Origin: Seleniivibrio woodruffii
GTDB taxonomy: Bacteria; Chrysiogenota; Deferribacteres; Deferribacterales; Geovibrionaceae
Assembly: GCF_004339245.1 (NCBI RefSeq)
Contig: NZ_SMGG01000003.1
Location: forward strand, 1,178,770 to 1,242,769
Length of the DNA: 64,000 bases
Direction of reading: 5' to 3'
The notes below the pieces were generated by a model, which did not search any database, had not been told where the DNA came from, and saw only the letters and a program-made list of their open reading frames with translations. Position numbers and translations under genes: made by a program. Of the stretch, positions 29,058-38,129 are shown piece after piece (position 1 is the stretch's first letter; every line of letters starts with the position of its first letter).

Positions 29058-30977
29058 TTATATGTATCTCTCTATCAGCCCGTTCATAAGGCTGATGAGT
29101 TTTTCCGTCTCCTGTTGAAGACTGTTCAGGTCGTCCGTAACGTTCTCCCCTCTGGCTATTCTGGATTTCATCCTTTCCGCCTGATCGTGGAGATTACGGT
29201 GCACCGAGTCTATTTCGGAATAGTAGGGGTCGCTGCCGAAAGTTTCCCTGCCCGTGCCTCTGTAGAATGCTGTGAACTCACATGAGTCATAGCCGGGGAT
29301 GTTTATGGGCTGTTTATACATTGCGCCGTGATAGATGTTTTTCATCATCAGAACATGGCTGACCTTAGCATGGATTATGGGCAGAACGGCCGACTGGAGG
29401 GTGAACTTTTTCAGTTCCTTCTCAGATTCGTCCAGAAGCCCGACCACTGTCTCAACGCCGCCCACCATGGTATCTATGCCGCCGGAGTTGGCATCGCTCA
29501 TTCTGGCCACTTCGTCAATATTCGCCGCAATCTGGGTCATAGCCGCCGACTGCTGCTGAACGGATGAGGATATATGGGTCATGATGGAGCTGAGATCCTC
29601 GACTGACGACTGGATGGTGGCGAATTTTTCGTTTGCCTCGTTCACCTTGCTCAGCTGAACGTTAACCTTGCTCATCATGTCTTCGGCTTTGTCCACAGCA
29701 TTCTGAACCTTGCCCTGCATGGCCTTTACCACCGTGGATATGTTCGATGCGGATTCGTTGGTCTTCTCGGCCAGCTTGCGAACCTCGTCTGCGACAACAG
29801 AGAATCCTCTGCCCGCTTCGCCCGCTCTTGCGGCCTCTATTGCGGCGTTCAGAGCCAGCAGGTTTGTCTGCTCGGTTATGTCGGTGATAACCATAACGAT
29901 ATCGCCGACCTCTCTTGATGAGTTCAGAAGCTCTGTCATCTCCGTTGCAAGCACGTTAACAATTCCGCCCACCTCGGTTGATATGGCCGTTGTCTCCTGC
30001 ATTACCGCCAGACCTTCTTTAGACATCATAAGTGTGTGTTCGGCCTTAACGGACGAATCGCTTATGTTTTCTGCGGAATCCCGCACAGTGGTGCTTATCT
30101 CTTCGCTGGCGGCGGCGACTTCGCCCGCCAGTCTCATTGTTTCGTTGTTCATCTGCTTGATCTGCATTGTGGTCAGTGTCAGCGGGAGCACCTGTTCCAT
30201 TATGTTCGAAATGGACTTGAAAGTATGCAGAATGTCCGTGCCGATGATATGCATGAACTTGTTGTAGCGGTCGGATATCTCGCCCATTTCGTCGTTTGAC
30301 TTAATGTCCGATTCCAGACTCAGGTCAAGGTTCTCCGATGCTTGCACTATTGTGTCCTGAAGCTTGCCCACGTTCCGGATGACCAGACGGGTCACAAGGA
30401 AGTAGATGCAGAATATCAGCAGTGCGCCGCTCAGCATAACGAAAATATCCGATATCAGCGACATACTCTGAACGTTGTTCAGGGATTTGCGGCTCAGCTT
30501 GACATAGTAGTAGGAGTTGATGGAGCCTTCCTCCCAGTCGGTGTGACAGCGGAGGCAGTAGCCGATTGTTTTAACGGGGAACAGGTATACGTTGTTGTCG
30601 TCCTCGGGGTGCATGTCCTCTTTGTCGGTGAGGATTGACGGATCTTTTTTGGTTTTCACCAGTTCCTGCTGAGATGAATAGGAGATGGTTCCGTCGGGCT
30701 GCACCAGAGAGAACTCGGTGACATCCTCATACTTGCCTATCTCCTCGATAAGGTTGTTGAAGGTCATCATGTTCCCTTTTTTCAGGGCGTCGAAGGTGGA
30801 CATGTATATCATGTCCTTGAGGTAGTTCATATATCTGTTGAGTGATTTTTCCACCATGTGCAGTTTGATGCTTTCGAAGACTATTGTTCCGAAGATGGTG
30901 AAAGCGATGATTATCACCGTTGCGATGGCCATTTTATGCTTGAGTGACAAGCGGTATCCCTTCTGTGCGTTCATCAT
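29058..30977 (-). CDS. chemoreceptor with periplasmic heme-c site and C-terminal CZB domain
   Basis: The 639-residue receptor has membrane segments at about 17-37 and 176-197. The periplasmic part between them contains C141-L-R-C144-H145, a c-type heme attachment motif, as in the heme-c PAS-like sensors of Geobacter chemoreceptors. A HAMP-like region and signalling domain follow ([19 protein letters not shown]). The last 110 residues match a chemoreceptor zinc-binding (CZB) domain: [21 protein letters not shown] and SVHRNLHD provide His, Cys, His, His. Its ATG overlaps the stop of the hydrogenase small subunit (ATGA), with GGAGGGG 8 bases upstream. A redox or H2-linked chemotaxis role is inferred from this operon. 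Confidence 0.93.
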   Translation of the reverse strand: MMNAQKGYRLSLKHKMAIATVIIIAFTIFGTIVFESIKLHMVEKSLNRYMNYLKDMIYMSTFDALKKGNMMTFNNLIEEIGKYEDVTEFSLVQPDGTISYSSQQELVKTKKDPSILTDKEDMHPEDDNNVYLFPVKTIGYCLRCHTDWEEGSINSYYYVKLSRKSLNNVQSMSLISDIFVMLSGALLIFCIYFLVTRLVIRNVGKLQDTIVQASENLDLSLESDIKSNDEMGEISDRYNKFMHIIGTDILHTFKSISNIMEQVLPLTLTTMQIKQMNNETMRLAGEVAAASEEISTTVRDSAENISDSSVKAEHTLMMSKEGLAVMQETTAISTEVGGIVNVLATEMTELLNSSREVGDIVMVITDITEQTNLLALNAAIEAARAGEAGRGFSVVADEVRKLAEKTNESASNISTVVKAMQGKVQNAVDKAEDMMSKVNVQLSKVNEANEKFATIQSSVEDLSSIMTHISSSVQQQSAAMTQIAANIDEVARMSDANSGGIDTMVGGVETVVGLLDESEKELKKFTLQSAVLPIIHAKVSHVLMMKNIYHGAMYKQPINIPGYDSCEFTAFYRGTGRETFGSDPYYSEIDSVHRNLHDQAERMKSRIARGENVTDDLNSLQQETEKLISLMNGLIERYI

Positions 30978-31933
30978 TTGCCGCCCCTCCCGAGTACATT
31001 CTTCTTAAAGTCGTTCCACGGAAGGTCTTCGATGTTCCGTGACTCATAATAGATGTTCTCTTTGAACGGCCATTTCTCGTTGACACAGCCCACGCAGGGG
31101 GTGTTGCTCTCAACGCAGACGTTCACGCCGCCGTTCCATCTTCTGGTGGGGCAGTCGGATTTTGTTATAGTTCCCCTGCATCCTTTTTTCAGCAGACAGG
31201 AGTGCTTGTCGGTGTTGAAGTCTTTAAGGTATATATCCTGCGAGAAATACTGGAATCTGTGGCAGTTGTTGTGGATAAGGTCGCCGAAGTATTTCACGGG
31301 GATATTGTTTTTCATTTCCGGCAGTCTGCCTGTGGCAACAATATATGCCACTGTGCCCATGAGCCTGTCGGGCTGTATGGGGCAGCCGGGTATTTTTATC
31401 AGGGGTTTGTTGATGCCCACCTGACGCATATACTGGGCGATGTCTATCGAACCTGTTTCGTTTCTGCCTGAGGCGGGTATGCCGCCGGAGCAGGCGCAGG
31501 TTCCGCAGGCAACGACGGCGGATGCCTTCTCAAGATGTTTTTTCAATGCGTTGTAGAGGGGCTCTTCGCCCAGCAGACAGGCTTTTTTCATTCTGGCGGG
31601 GATACTTCCCTCCAGTACCAGAACGTGGCCTCCTGCGGATGTCACGCTGTCCAGCAGCTGCATGTATCCGTGCCCCTGACTGAAAGACAGGTTGGGGTGC
31701 ACCTGAACACGCACCAGACGTGTGACAAAATCTATGAAGTCGGTTTCGTTGCCGTATGTCATTGAGACTGTGCAGCCGGTGCAGCTCTGCCCCTGAACGA
31801 AAGCTATCTGGGGACGCTTTGAGGCCGCTATCTTCATGAAACCTTCCGCTATGTCCGCCGCAAAAATCTCCGCACCGAACACAGCAACTGATATATCTCT
31901 GCATCTTTTTATGAAATCTCTTCTGCTCAGCAT
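30974..31933 (-). CDS. [NiFe] hydrogenase small subunit, Tat-type, no membrane anchor
   Basis: The 319-residue electron-transfer subunit begins [10 protein letters not shown], a twin-arginine signal with a rather weak hydrophobic part. Proximal cluster ligands are C51, C54, C146 and C184; distal ligands H221, C224, C246 and C252; medial ligands C261, C280, C283, with C273 where standard enzymes have proline, suggesting a medial [4Fe-4S] rather than [3Fe-4S]. It ends [13 protein letters not shown] with no membrane helix. I start at 31933 because this gives the Tat motif, 10 bases after the large subunit stop, with GGTGA upstream. No cytochrome b or maturation genes are adjacent. Confidence 0.93.
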   Translation of the reverse strand: MLSRRDFIKRCRDISVAVFGAEIFAADIAEGFMKIAASKRPQIAFVQGQSCTGCTVSMTYGNETDFIDFVTRLVRVQVHPNLSFSQGHGYMQLLDSVTSAGGHVLVLEGSIPARMKKACLLGEEPLYNALKKHLEKASAVVACGTCACSGGIPASGRNETGSIDIAQYMRQVGINKPLIKIPGCPIQPDRLMGTVAYIVATGRLPEMKNNIPVKYFGDLIHNNCHRFQYFSQDIYLKDFNTDKHSCLLKKGCRGTITKSDCPTRRWNGGVNVCVESNTPCVGCVNEKWPFKENIYYESRNIEDLPWNDFKKNVLGRGGK

Positions 31934-31943
31934 GTTCTTCACC

Positions 31944-33383
31944 TCAATGTACCGAGCAGGCGGTGCAGGGGTCATAGCTTCTGATAACTCTGCCCACCTC
32001 AATTGAGCCGCTCTCGCCGCCGAAACGCACCGGAGTGCCCAGAATGGATTTTTCCGCCACGCCGTGCTTCCCGCCCGCTGTGGGGCCGAAGTTCCATGTG
32101 GAGGGGACTATCATCCTGTAGTCTGTTACTTTTCCGTTGTATGCCTTTATGTGGTGCACCAGAGCACCTCTGGCCGCCAGCGAAAAGCCTATGCCTTCGC
32201 CTGTGACGTTTGCCTGAAGGTCAACGTGGTTGATTGTGGATTTGCCTATGACAAACTCCTCGGAACGCTCGAACAGATAGTTGCAGAGCAGACGTGATTC
32301 GTATGCCCTTGCCAGAAGTCTGCCCATCACCGATGAGCGGATGGACGACTGACCGAAACGTGCCAGAAACTGCCTGAATCCCTGATCGTTGTTCACAGCC
32401 ATTCGGGCGAGGGGGCCTGTTTCAAGGGGGAATCCGTTGTATCTGGGAGCTTTTATCCAGCTGTATGCGCCCTTTGCGGACTCGTTTGGGCTTCCGTCGG
32501 GGTTATAGAACGATGAGTTCAGAAGTTCCTTTACCTTTTTATAGTCAAAGGGCTGTTTCTGCCCGTCAACGATAACGCCGGAGTTGAACAGCCAGCCTTT
32601 TTTCGATTTGAGCGATGTGTGGGCATAGAAGGTGTTGTATGCCTCGCCTATCCTGAAATATTCCGGATAGCGTTCCGCCAGCACCATAACGTCGGGGATG
32701 AAAGAGTTGTTCACGAAATCCGCCGTTTTTGTGAGGACGTGGTAGTACTTCATCAGAGTGTCGGTGGTTATCTCCGTTGTAATCCCTCCGGGGAGCAGAG
32801 CATGGATGAACGGAACCTTGCCGCCTATGAGAGCCAGACCGGATGCCGCTTCGGCACGGATCTTCAGTGCCTCGAAATAGTGGAGGGCAAAGCGTCGTGC
32901 CACCTCTTTGTCTCTGATATAGTCGCCGGGAGTTTTGTTTATGACGAACATTGTACCCGACGAGCTTATCCAGTCGGATATGTTTTTAAGGTTGGCGTCT
33001 CTGCCGGAATAGCCTGCCGCCGCCGCATAGTCAATGTAGTCCGGTGAGCAGAGATTATAAAAATGAAGAAGGTGATCTGTTACGATATGAAGACCAAGAA
33101 TCATGTCCCTGAGCACCTGACCGTTTGCAGGCGGGGTGACCTTGAATATCTGCTCAAGAGCCATTACGGAGGAGATTCCGTGTACCTCGTGGCATACACC
33201 GCATATCCTCTGGGCAATTCGGGCTGAATCCACAGGGTGACGGTTGAAAAGAAGTCTTTCCATACCGCGGTACATATTTCCGGCGATCCTGACCTTGGAG
33301 ACTCTCCCGCCCTCCACAGCCGTTTCGACGCTCATGTGACCCTCAATGCGGCTGACGGGGTCAACAGACAATAAAGTAGACAT
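31944..33383 (-). CDS. [NiFe] hydrogenase large subunit lacking a C-terminal extension
   Basis: The 479-residue subunit holds the active site: RIEGH near residue 15, R59-ICGVCHEVH with C61 and C64, and DPCTACSVH with C473 and C476. The stop codon comes directly after the final H479. Most large subunits carry 15-30 more residues that a maturation protease removes; their absence is known for regulatory (sensory) hydrogenases. Start at 33383 follows GAGGAC and begins the family motif; the frame from 33410 adds nine residues. First gene of a three-gene operon with the small subunit and a heme-c chemoreceptor. Confidence 0.94.
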   Translation of the reverse strand: MSTLLSVDPVSRIEGHMSVETAVEGGRVSKVRIAGNMYRGMERLLFNRHPVDSARIAQRICGVCHEVHGISSVMALEQIFKVTPPANGQVLRDMILGLHIVTDHLLHFYNLCSPDYIDYAAAAGYSGRDANLKNISDWISSSGTMFVINKTPGDYIRDKEVARRFALHYFEALKIRAEAASGLALIGGKVPFIHALLPGGITTEITTDTLMKYYHVLTKTADFVNNSFIPDVMVLAERYPEYFRIGEAYNTFYAHTSLKSKKGWLFNSGVIVDGQKQPFDYKKVKELLNSSFYNPDGSPNESAKGAYSWIKAPRYNGFPLETGPLARMAVNNDQGFRQFLARFGQSSIRSSVMGRLLARAYESRLLCNYLFERSEEFVIGKSTINHVDLQANVTGEGIGFSLAARGALVHHIKAYNGKVTDYRMIVPSTWNFGPTAGGKHGVAEKSILGTPVRFGGESGSIEVGRVIRSYDPCTACSVH

Positions 33384-33491
33384 AGTTGTCCTCTGAATTT
33401 GGATTACCAATAAAAAAACAAATAAGTATAAGTCTGTATTTATTATGAACTTAGGTCAATAATGGTTAATCAATGTCTATATAGAAATTTA

Positions 33492-33518
33492 GTTATAATT
33501 ATTTCAACCATTTGTCAA
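33492..33518 (-). promoter_or_regulatory. candidate promoter of the hydrogenase-chemoreceptor operon
   Basis: On the minus strand TTGACA (33518-33513) and TATAAC (33497-33492) are separated by 15 bases, a short spacing. It lies about 110 bases before the large subunit start. The whole 33384-33840 gap is AT-rich and otherwise gene-free. Confidence 0.35.
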
Positions 33519-33579
33519 GAACATATATAGCTAAATTCAATAAGAGGATGTGTGGTTTGTTTAATAACTTACCTGAAAT

Positions 33580-33596
33580 GGTAGTGCCGCACTACC
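33580..33596. promoter_or_regulatory. perfect 17-bp palindrome, candidate operator
   Basis: GGTAGTGC-C-GCACTACC has two perfect 8-base arms and is the most GC-rich spot in an AT-rich 457-base gap, about 60 bases upstream of the candidate hydrogenase promoter. Its place fits an activator or repressor site. No T-run follows, which argues against a terminator. Confidence 0.5.
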
Positions 33597-33800
33597 TGAT
33601 TTAGTATTGAACATCAATCACTAATAATAACTATATCTGAACATATGAGTGAAATTTATTAATATCTTATGTTTTCAGAATTTTCAATTTCATATGCTTC
33701 GACAGGATTAGTTTAAATTAGAAATTTGAATAGATAAAATCTATGTAATTAATAAATTTGGTCGTCATAAATATAAATGAATATTTTTTAAGTTTTTGTC

Positions 33801-33829
33801 TTGACATAGGGGGCAGATTTTAATATAAA
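33801..33829 (+). promoter_or_regulatory. sigma70-type promoter of tRNA-Gly 2
   Basis: TTGACA (33801-33806), 17-base spacer, TATAAA (33824-33829), with the same distance to the tRNA as in copy 1. Confidence 0.8.
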
Positions 33830-33840
33830 AATACCTCGCC

Positions 33841-33913
33841 GCGGGTATAGCTCAGTTGGTAGAGCGCGACCTTGCCAAGGTTGAGGTCACCGGTTCGAGT
33901 CCGGCTACCCGCT
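33841..33913 (+). tRNA. tRNA-Gly (anticodon GCC), copy 2
   Basis: Identical over all 73 bases to 26140-26212. The promoter boxes are also shared, but flanks beyond them differ, so it looks like an old gene duplication under selection rather than a fresh repeat. Confidence 0.97.
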
Positions 33914-33919
33914 TCTTTT

Positions 33920-33949
33920 AAGCTCTGCATTTTTGCAGAGCTTTTTTTT
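33920..33949 (+). terminator. terminator of tRNA-Gly 2
   Basis: AGCTCTGCA and TGCAGAGCT form a 9-bp stem, then eight T residues. Confidence 0.92.
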
Positions 33950-33991
33950 CGTCCTTTTTCAGTTGCCGCCTCCCTGCGGCACATACCGGTT

Positions 33992-34360
33992 TCACTCCTT
34001 CGGTTCAAAGGCATCAGCTATAGCCTTCACCACATTGTTGTGGACAGGCTTCTCTTTCGGCTTCATCTGGTGGTGGTTTGCGATCAGTCTTTTGATCTGT
34101 TCGTGGAACGCATTGTCATCACTGTTGTGCCCGCCCGGGAAAAAAGAAATAATGGAACAGTTAAGCGCACCTGCTATTCTTTCCAAACTGAGAATAGTCA
34201 GATTGCTTTTCCCGCATTCAATTTCGGAGATGGTTGTTGTGTGCAGATCTGCCATTTCTGCAAGTTTCTCCTGAGAAAGCTTTTTCTGCTTTCTAATCAG
34301 TTTTACCGTTTCCCCGATATGCAGTAAAAGTGTTGAGTTTTGTATGTTTTGCTTGCTCAT
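33992..34360 (-). CDS. XRE-family DNA-binding regulator
   Basis: The 122-residue protein has an N-terminal helix-turn-helix of the Xre/Cro type (IGETVKLIRKQKKLSQEKLA then TTTISEIECGKSNLTILSLE, about residues 15-70) and a short Lys/His-rich tail with no ligand domain. No clear ribosome site precedes the ATG. A 16-base palindrome 36 bases upstream (34396-34411) is a likely operator, and the divergent promoter to the chemoreceptor at 34766 overlaps that region, so it may control itself and that gene. Confidence 0.85.
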   Translation of the reverse strand: MSKQNIQNSTLLLHIGETVKLIRKQKKLSQEKLAEMADLHTTTISEIECGKSNLTILSLERIAGALNCSIISFFPGGHNSDDNAFHEQIKRLIANHHQMKPKEKPVHNNVVKAIADAFEPKE

Positions 34361-34395
34361 AGACTAATGTATAAGCGTTATCAGAGATATATCCA

Positions 34396-34411
34396 ATAGG
34401 ATAAATCCTAT
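34396..34411. promoter_or_regulatory. palindrome between XRE regulator and divergent promoter
   Basis: ATAGGAT-AA-ATCCTAT has perfect 7-base arms; ATATC before and GATAT after extend the symmetry with a 2-base offset. It lies 11 bases upstream of the plus-strand -35 box at 34422, a typical place for XRE control. Confidence 0.55.
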
Positions 34412-34421
34412 GATATTTGCT

Positions 34422-34451
34422 TTGACAACGCCTTTATGCTGTGCCTATACT
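34422..34451 (+). promoter_or_regulatory. sigma70-type promoter reading toward the chemoreceptor
   Basis: TTGACA (34422-34427), 18-base spacer, TATACT (34446-34451). If used, it gives an unusually long AT-rich leader of about 300 bases before the chemoreceptor start. No structured RNA or convincing gene is seen in that leader. Confidence 0.6.
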
Positions 34452-34765
34452 GTTCAAGTGCAAATTAGTTGTTATTTTGTTAACCGTTGAATTGTGCTTA
34501 CGTTAATAGACTGAAATGTCTTGTTTAACTTTAAATTAATATTATTAGGGCTTAAATATGTCTGGATATTTTAACAGTTTCATATTTCATCCATTATCGC
34601 ATTGTCATTCAATGGCAAATGCAATCAATTATGCGCAAATGTTATTAATTCCTGTTTTCGACATTTTTGTTATAAATGAAATTATTATATGTTATTACTT
34701 GTGTCATTATCTAAATATCAAATATGGCTTGTTGCCTAACGTGAAGAAAATTGAGGGGGTGATAA

Positions 34766-36604
34766 ATGTTGAAAAACATGAAATTGTCGAAAAAACTTCT
34801 TCTTGGTTTTGGCGTGGTGCTCGGTCTGCTGGTGGTTATCAGCCTTCTGAGCTTCAGCAAAATGCTGTCCATTTCAAAGCAGGTTGAAAAGCGTGATATG
34901 TATTCAAAGGTTGAAGAACTGCTGTATGAAGCGAGGCTGAACCAGACAAAGTTCATTATGAACAATGACGACAGCTTCATTGATGCTGTTTTGAAAAATC
35001 TGGACGATGCGGTCAGGATTTCCGATGTGGATCTGGTTAAATATGCCGGTGTGCAGGATGCAGAAAGGCTGAAGGAGATAACCGGAAAAATAAGCGGTTA
35101 CAGAGACAACTTCAACAGCTACGTAGGCGAGGTCAGGAAACAGCGGGAACTGCGCATTCATCTTAACGAGTCTGCTGAGAACGTTTTTACCATAGCCGAC
35201 AGCGTCGGTTCGGACAGTATAATCAAAAATCTTCTCCAGATGCGGCTCTATGCTTTCAGATATATCATGACTCAGACGGACGATCTTTTCAGCGGTCAGC
35301 AGGCGAGTTATAAAAAAGCTCACGACATCGCTCTTGCCGGAGGGGATTCGGCGGAGATGAAAAAGCTGACGGCTTCTCTTGAGGAGTACGATGCAGATTT
35401 CCACAATCTTGCGGACAGCCTGAAAAAACAGCATGAATATCAGAAAGTGCTTATTGAAAGTGCGGTAACGGCGCAGAAGATATGCGCCGAGGCTTCGGGA
35501 GTCGAAAGGGCGGCAATGGACGCATCCATAAAAACCGCAATGGTCTTTGTGGGCATCTTTTCGCTCATAGCGGTTATAAGCGGAATAGTTATCGGACTTA
35601 TAATAACAAGGTCGGTCACAGTACCTATGAACAAGGCTGTGGTGTTTGCCAACTCTCTGGCCGACGGAGATTTCACGGTGGAGCTTGACATAAGGCAGAA
35701 GGACGAGATAGGCCAGTTTGCGCTTGCACTGGAAAACATGAAACACAGGCTGAAAGGGGTCATAGAGGGGATCGTGCATTCGTCAAACTCGCTCGCATCA
35801 GGCAGTACGGAGCTGGCGGGCACAACGGAAGAACTCTCCGCAACCTTCACCGACCAGACAGGACAGGTCAGCGGGGTGGCTTCGGCGGTTGAGCAGATAA
35901 GCGCATCATCCTCGCAGGTGCTGGTATCCATAAACGATGTCACAACAAAGTCGAAAGCGGCGAAGGAACTGACCGACGAAGGAAAAACATGCATCCTGAC
36001 TGCAAACAGGGTGATGAACCATATTCAGGAGAGCGTGGGCAGCCTCACCAGAACTGTTGACGGACTTGAGAAGTCGTCTCAGGAGATAGGCAGCATTCTG
36101 CTTGTGATAAACGATATAGCCGATCAGACGAACCTGCTGGCTCTTAATGCGGCCATAGAGGCGGCGAGGGCAGGGGAACACGGCAGAGGTTTCGCCGTTG
36201 TTGCGGACGAGGTTCGCAAGCTGGCGGAGCGCACCCAGAAGTCAATTCAGGAGATAGAGCAGATTATTTCAACCTTCATAGTGGAAACCTCAAAGACAAA
36301 CGAAGATATGCAGAGCGCAGGACACAGCGTTTCGGAAGGGGTAGAAAAGCTGGCCACCACTGATGATATTTTCAAAAAGATAGTCAGGGCGGTTGAAGAG
36401 ATAAACAGCGCAAGCCTGATGATCACCTCCGCCGTGGAGGAGCAGGTTTCTGCGATAAACAATATTAATGATAACACTCAGGTGATCTCATCGGGGCTGG
36501 AGCAAAGCTCGGCTGCTCTGGTTCAGGTCAGTGCGACCATCTCCGACCTGCAAAGGCAGGCCGACGAGCAGATGAGCGTCACCGGAATGTTCAGGATAAA
36601 CTGA
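34766..36604 (+). CDS. methyl-accepting chemotaxis protein, paralogue of 7199-9016
   Basis: The 612-residue receptor starts [16 protein letters not shown] like the gene at 7199 and has the same plan: membrane segment about 11-31, 230-residue helical periplasmic domain (HBM-like), membrane segment about 262-283, HAMP and signalling domain ([35 protein letters not shown]). The periplasmic parts differ widely, so ligands should differ. A GAGGGGG ribosome site precedes the ATG. Transcription may come from the promoter at 34422 under the XRE regulator. Confidence 0.94.
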   Translation: MLKNMKLSKKLLLGFGVVLGLLVVISLLSFSKMLSISKQVEKRDMYSKVEELLYEARLNQTKFIMNNDDSFIDAVLKNLDDAVRISDVDLVKYAGVQDAERLKEITGKISGYRDNFNSYVGEVRKQRELRIHLNESAENVFTIADSVGSDSIIKNLLQMRLYAFRYIMTQTDDLFSGQQASYKKAHDIALAGGDSAEMKKLTASLEEYDADFHNLADSLKKQHEYQKVLIESAVTAQKICAEASGVERAAMDASIKTAMVFVGIFSLIAVISGIVIGLIITRSVTVPMNKAVVFANSLADGDFTVELDIRQKDEIGQFALALENMKHRLKGVIEGIVHSSNSLASGSTELAGTTEELSATFTDQTGQVSGVASAVEQISASSSQVLVSINDVTTKSKAAKELTDEGKTCILTANRVMNHIQESVGSLTRTVDGLEKSSQEIGSILLVINDIADQTNLLALNAAIEAARAGEHGRGFAVVADEVRKLAERTQKSIQEIEQIISTFIVETSKTNEDMQSAGHSVSEGVEKLATTDDIFKKIVRAVEEINSASLMITSAVEEQVSAINNINDNTQVISSGLEQSSAALVQVSATISDLQRQADEQMSVTGMFRIN

Positions 36605-36658
36605 GGCCGCACCGTACATTAAACACCGATGGATAGACTCAAAATGGTCTCGGTTTTC

Positions 36659-36690
36659 AGGGGCTTGCCTGCAGCAGGCCCCTATTTCTT
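36659..36690 (+). terminator. terminator after chemoreceptor
   Basis: AGGGGC and GCCCCT pair around a 13-base loop, followed by ATTTCTT. The T-rich tail overlaps the 3' end of the convergent tautomerase gene. Confidence 0.6.
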
Positions 36691-36885
36691 CATTTTGCGC
36701 CGCTCGGTGACCGCTATTCCGCCTATCCCCCAGTTGTCGGTATCCACTTCGTCGATAACAACAACCGTTGTTTCGGGGTTCTTGTTCAGAACATCCACAA
36801 GCATCTGGGTTGCCCTTCTGATAAGCTCGTCCTTCTGCTCCTTGGTAACGCCCTCTTTTGTTATCTTGATGTTTACATACGGCAT
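36682..36885 (-). CDS. 4-oxalocrotonate tautomerase-family protein
   Basis: A 67-residue protein, the usual length for the family. After Met removal it starts with the catalytic Pro1 (PYVNIKITKEG), and the EVDTDNWGIGG segment forms the family's C-terminal hairpin. These small enzymes tautomerise 2-hydroxymuconate-like acids; the real substrate is unknown. AGGAG precedes the ATG, which lies inside the last codons of the MFS gene (13-base overlap), so they are co-transcribed. Confidence 0.9.
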   Translation of the reverse strand: MPYVNIKITKEGVTKEQKDELIRRATQMLVDVLNKNPETTVVVIDEVDTDNWGIGGIAVTERRKMKK

Positions 36886-38021
36886 ATACTGCTCCTTTTA
36901 TATATGATGCATCCCGCTAAAAGGATTATTATTGAAACTGCGCACAAAGCGGAAGCCGCCAGAAGCGAAATTGAGAAATTCCCCGTCTTTTCCGCCGACC
37001 AGCCCGCCGCCGCAGGGCCGATCATCTGCCCCACGCTGAAAGCCACCGTCACCAGACCTATTGCGAAAGCAGACCTTGAGCCTGCCAGTTTTTTTGCGAA
37101 CCCCACCGTCAGAGCCACTATGCCCAGAAAGGTCGCTCCGTACATTCCCGCCGCCAGAAACAGCACGGGAGCCGAAGAGGACACCGCAGGCAGTGCACAG
37201 CTTATCCCCAGAAAGACATATGCAGGGATGAGATTCTTCAGAAATCCTGTGCGTCCTGCGTTCAGCGTGAAATAGACAATTCCCGGCACTGCGCACAGTC
37301 CGGTTATCATCCACGCCCAGTAGCCGCTGAACCCCGCCTGACCTATGATCAGCACCAGAAAAGTGCCTGAGACGATGTAGGCCATTCCCATGAGGAAATA
37401 GGCCGCAGAAAGAAAATATATGTAGGGGTGCATGGGTTCACTGCCGGATGACACCGCCTGTGTGCTGTCGTGTCTTCTGCCGGGGCGGATGTAGCAGACC
37501 GGAGCTGTCAGTATCATCCCGATGAAGAATATCAGCCAAAGCCCTTTCCAGTCGGCAAACTGCCCGAAAACAAGCACTGTGAAGCCGGACAGAAGTATCC
37601 CTGCGCCTATGCCCGTGAAGATAAGCCCGTTAAACCTGAGCTTGCCCCGTTCGGCCAGAGCTTCGGACACTATCACTGATGTCAGAAGGAACATTCCCGC
37701 ACTGGCAAAGCCCGAAACCGTCCGCAGAACAGACCATATGAAGATGTCCTGTGTGAGAGCGAAAAGCCCCAGAGAAACGGCATTTATCAGATACATTGCG
37801 GCAAACCATGTGCCTTTGCGGTTGATCGGTTTGAACATGAAAAAGACGGAACCGACCAGATATCCCAGATAGTTAAGTGACGCTATTCCGCCGGCCTGCG
37901 CAACGGTGAGCACTCCGGCCTCGGTCATAACTTTGATCATCGGTGTGTAGGCGAAACGGGCTATGCCCATGGCCATAGCCATTGATGCTATACCCGCCGT
38001 TATTATGCGAATAAGTTCCAT
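36873..38021 (-). CDS. MFS transporter, YbfB/YjiJ type
   Basis: The 382-residue protein has 12 membrane segments. MAMGIARFAYTPMIKVM at the N terminus is characteristic of the YbfB/YjiJ (UPF0226) branch of the major facilitator superfamily, thought to export small molecules. No ribosome site precedes the ATG; instead TATAAT sits 5 bases upstream (38032-38027 on the minus strand), so the mRNA may be nearly leaderless. Overlap with the tautomerase gene suggests linked function but does not name the substrate. Confidence 0.87.
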   Translation of the reverse strand: MELIRIITAGIASMAMAMGIARFAYTPMIKVMTEAGVLTVAQAGGIASLNYLGYLVGSVFFMFKPINRKGTWFAAMYLINAVSLGLFALTQDIFIWSVLRTVSGFASAGMFLLTSVIVSEALAERGKLRFNGLIFTGIGAGILLSGFTVLVFGQFADWKGLWLIFFIGMILTAPVCYIRPGRRHDSTQAVSSGSEPMHPYIYFLSAAYFLMGMAYIVSGTFLVLIIGQAGFSGYWAWMITGLCAVPGIVYFTLNAGRTGFLKNLIPAYVFLGISCALPAVSSSAPVLFLAAGMYGATFLGIVALTVGFAKKLAGSRSAFAIGLVTVAFSVGQMIGPAAAGWSAEKTGNFSISLLAASALCAVSIIILLAGCIIYKRSSICRM

Positions 38022-38129
38022 ATTTGATTATACGGGAAACAATACGGAATGGAAGGGTTAAAATTATAAAGAATAACGGGTTTTCAGTGATTGTGCGACA
38101 GATGTTCAGTGTGGGTTATTTTCTATTGC

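Noticed and set aside
31944-32002. Longer N terminus of the hydrogenase small subunit starting at 32002
   Set aside because: It would overlap the large subunit by 59 bases and place 23 residues before the Tat motif; ATG 31933 has its own ribosome site.
33820-34014. Minus-strand 64-codon frame across the tRNA-Gly
   Set aside because: It is the antisense of the tRNA and its terminator.
34558-34887. Plus-strand open frame between the XRE gene and the chemoreceptor
   Set aside because: It has no ribosome site, is AT-driven in composition, and its second half runs inside the chemoreceptor gene in another frame.
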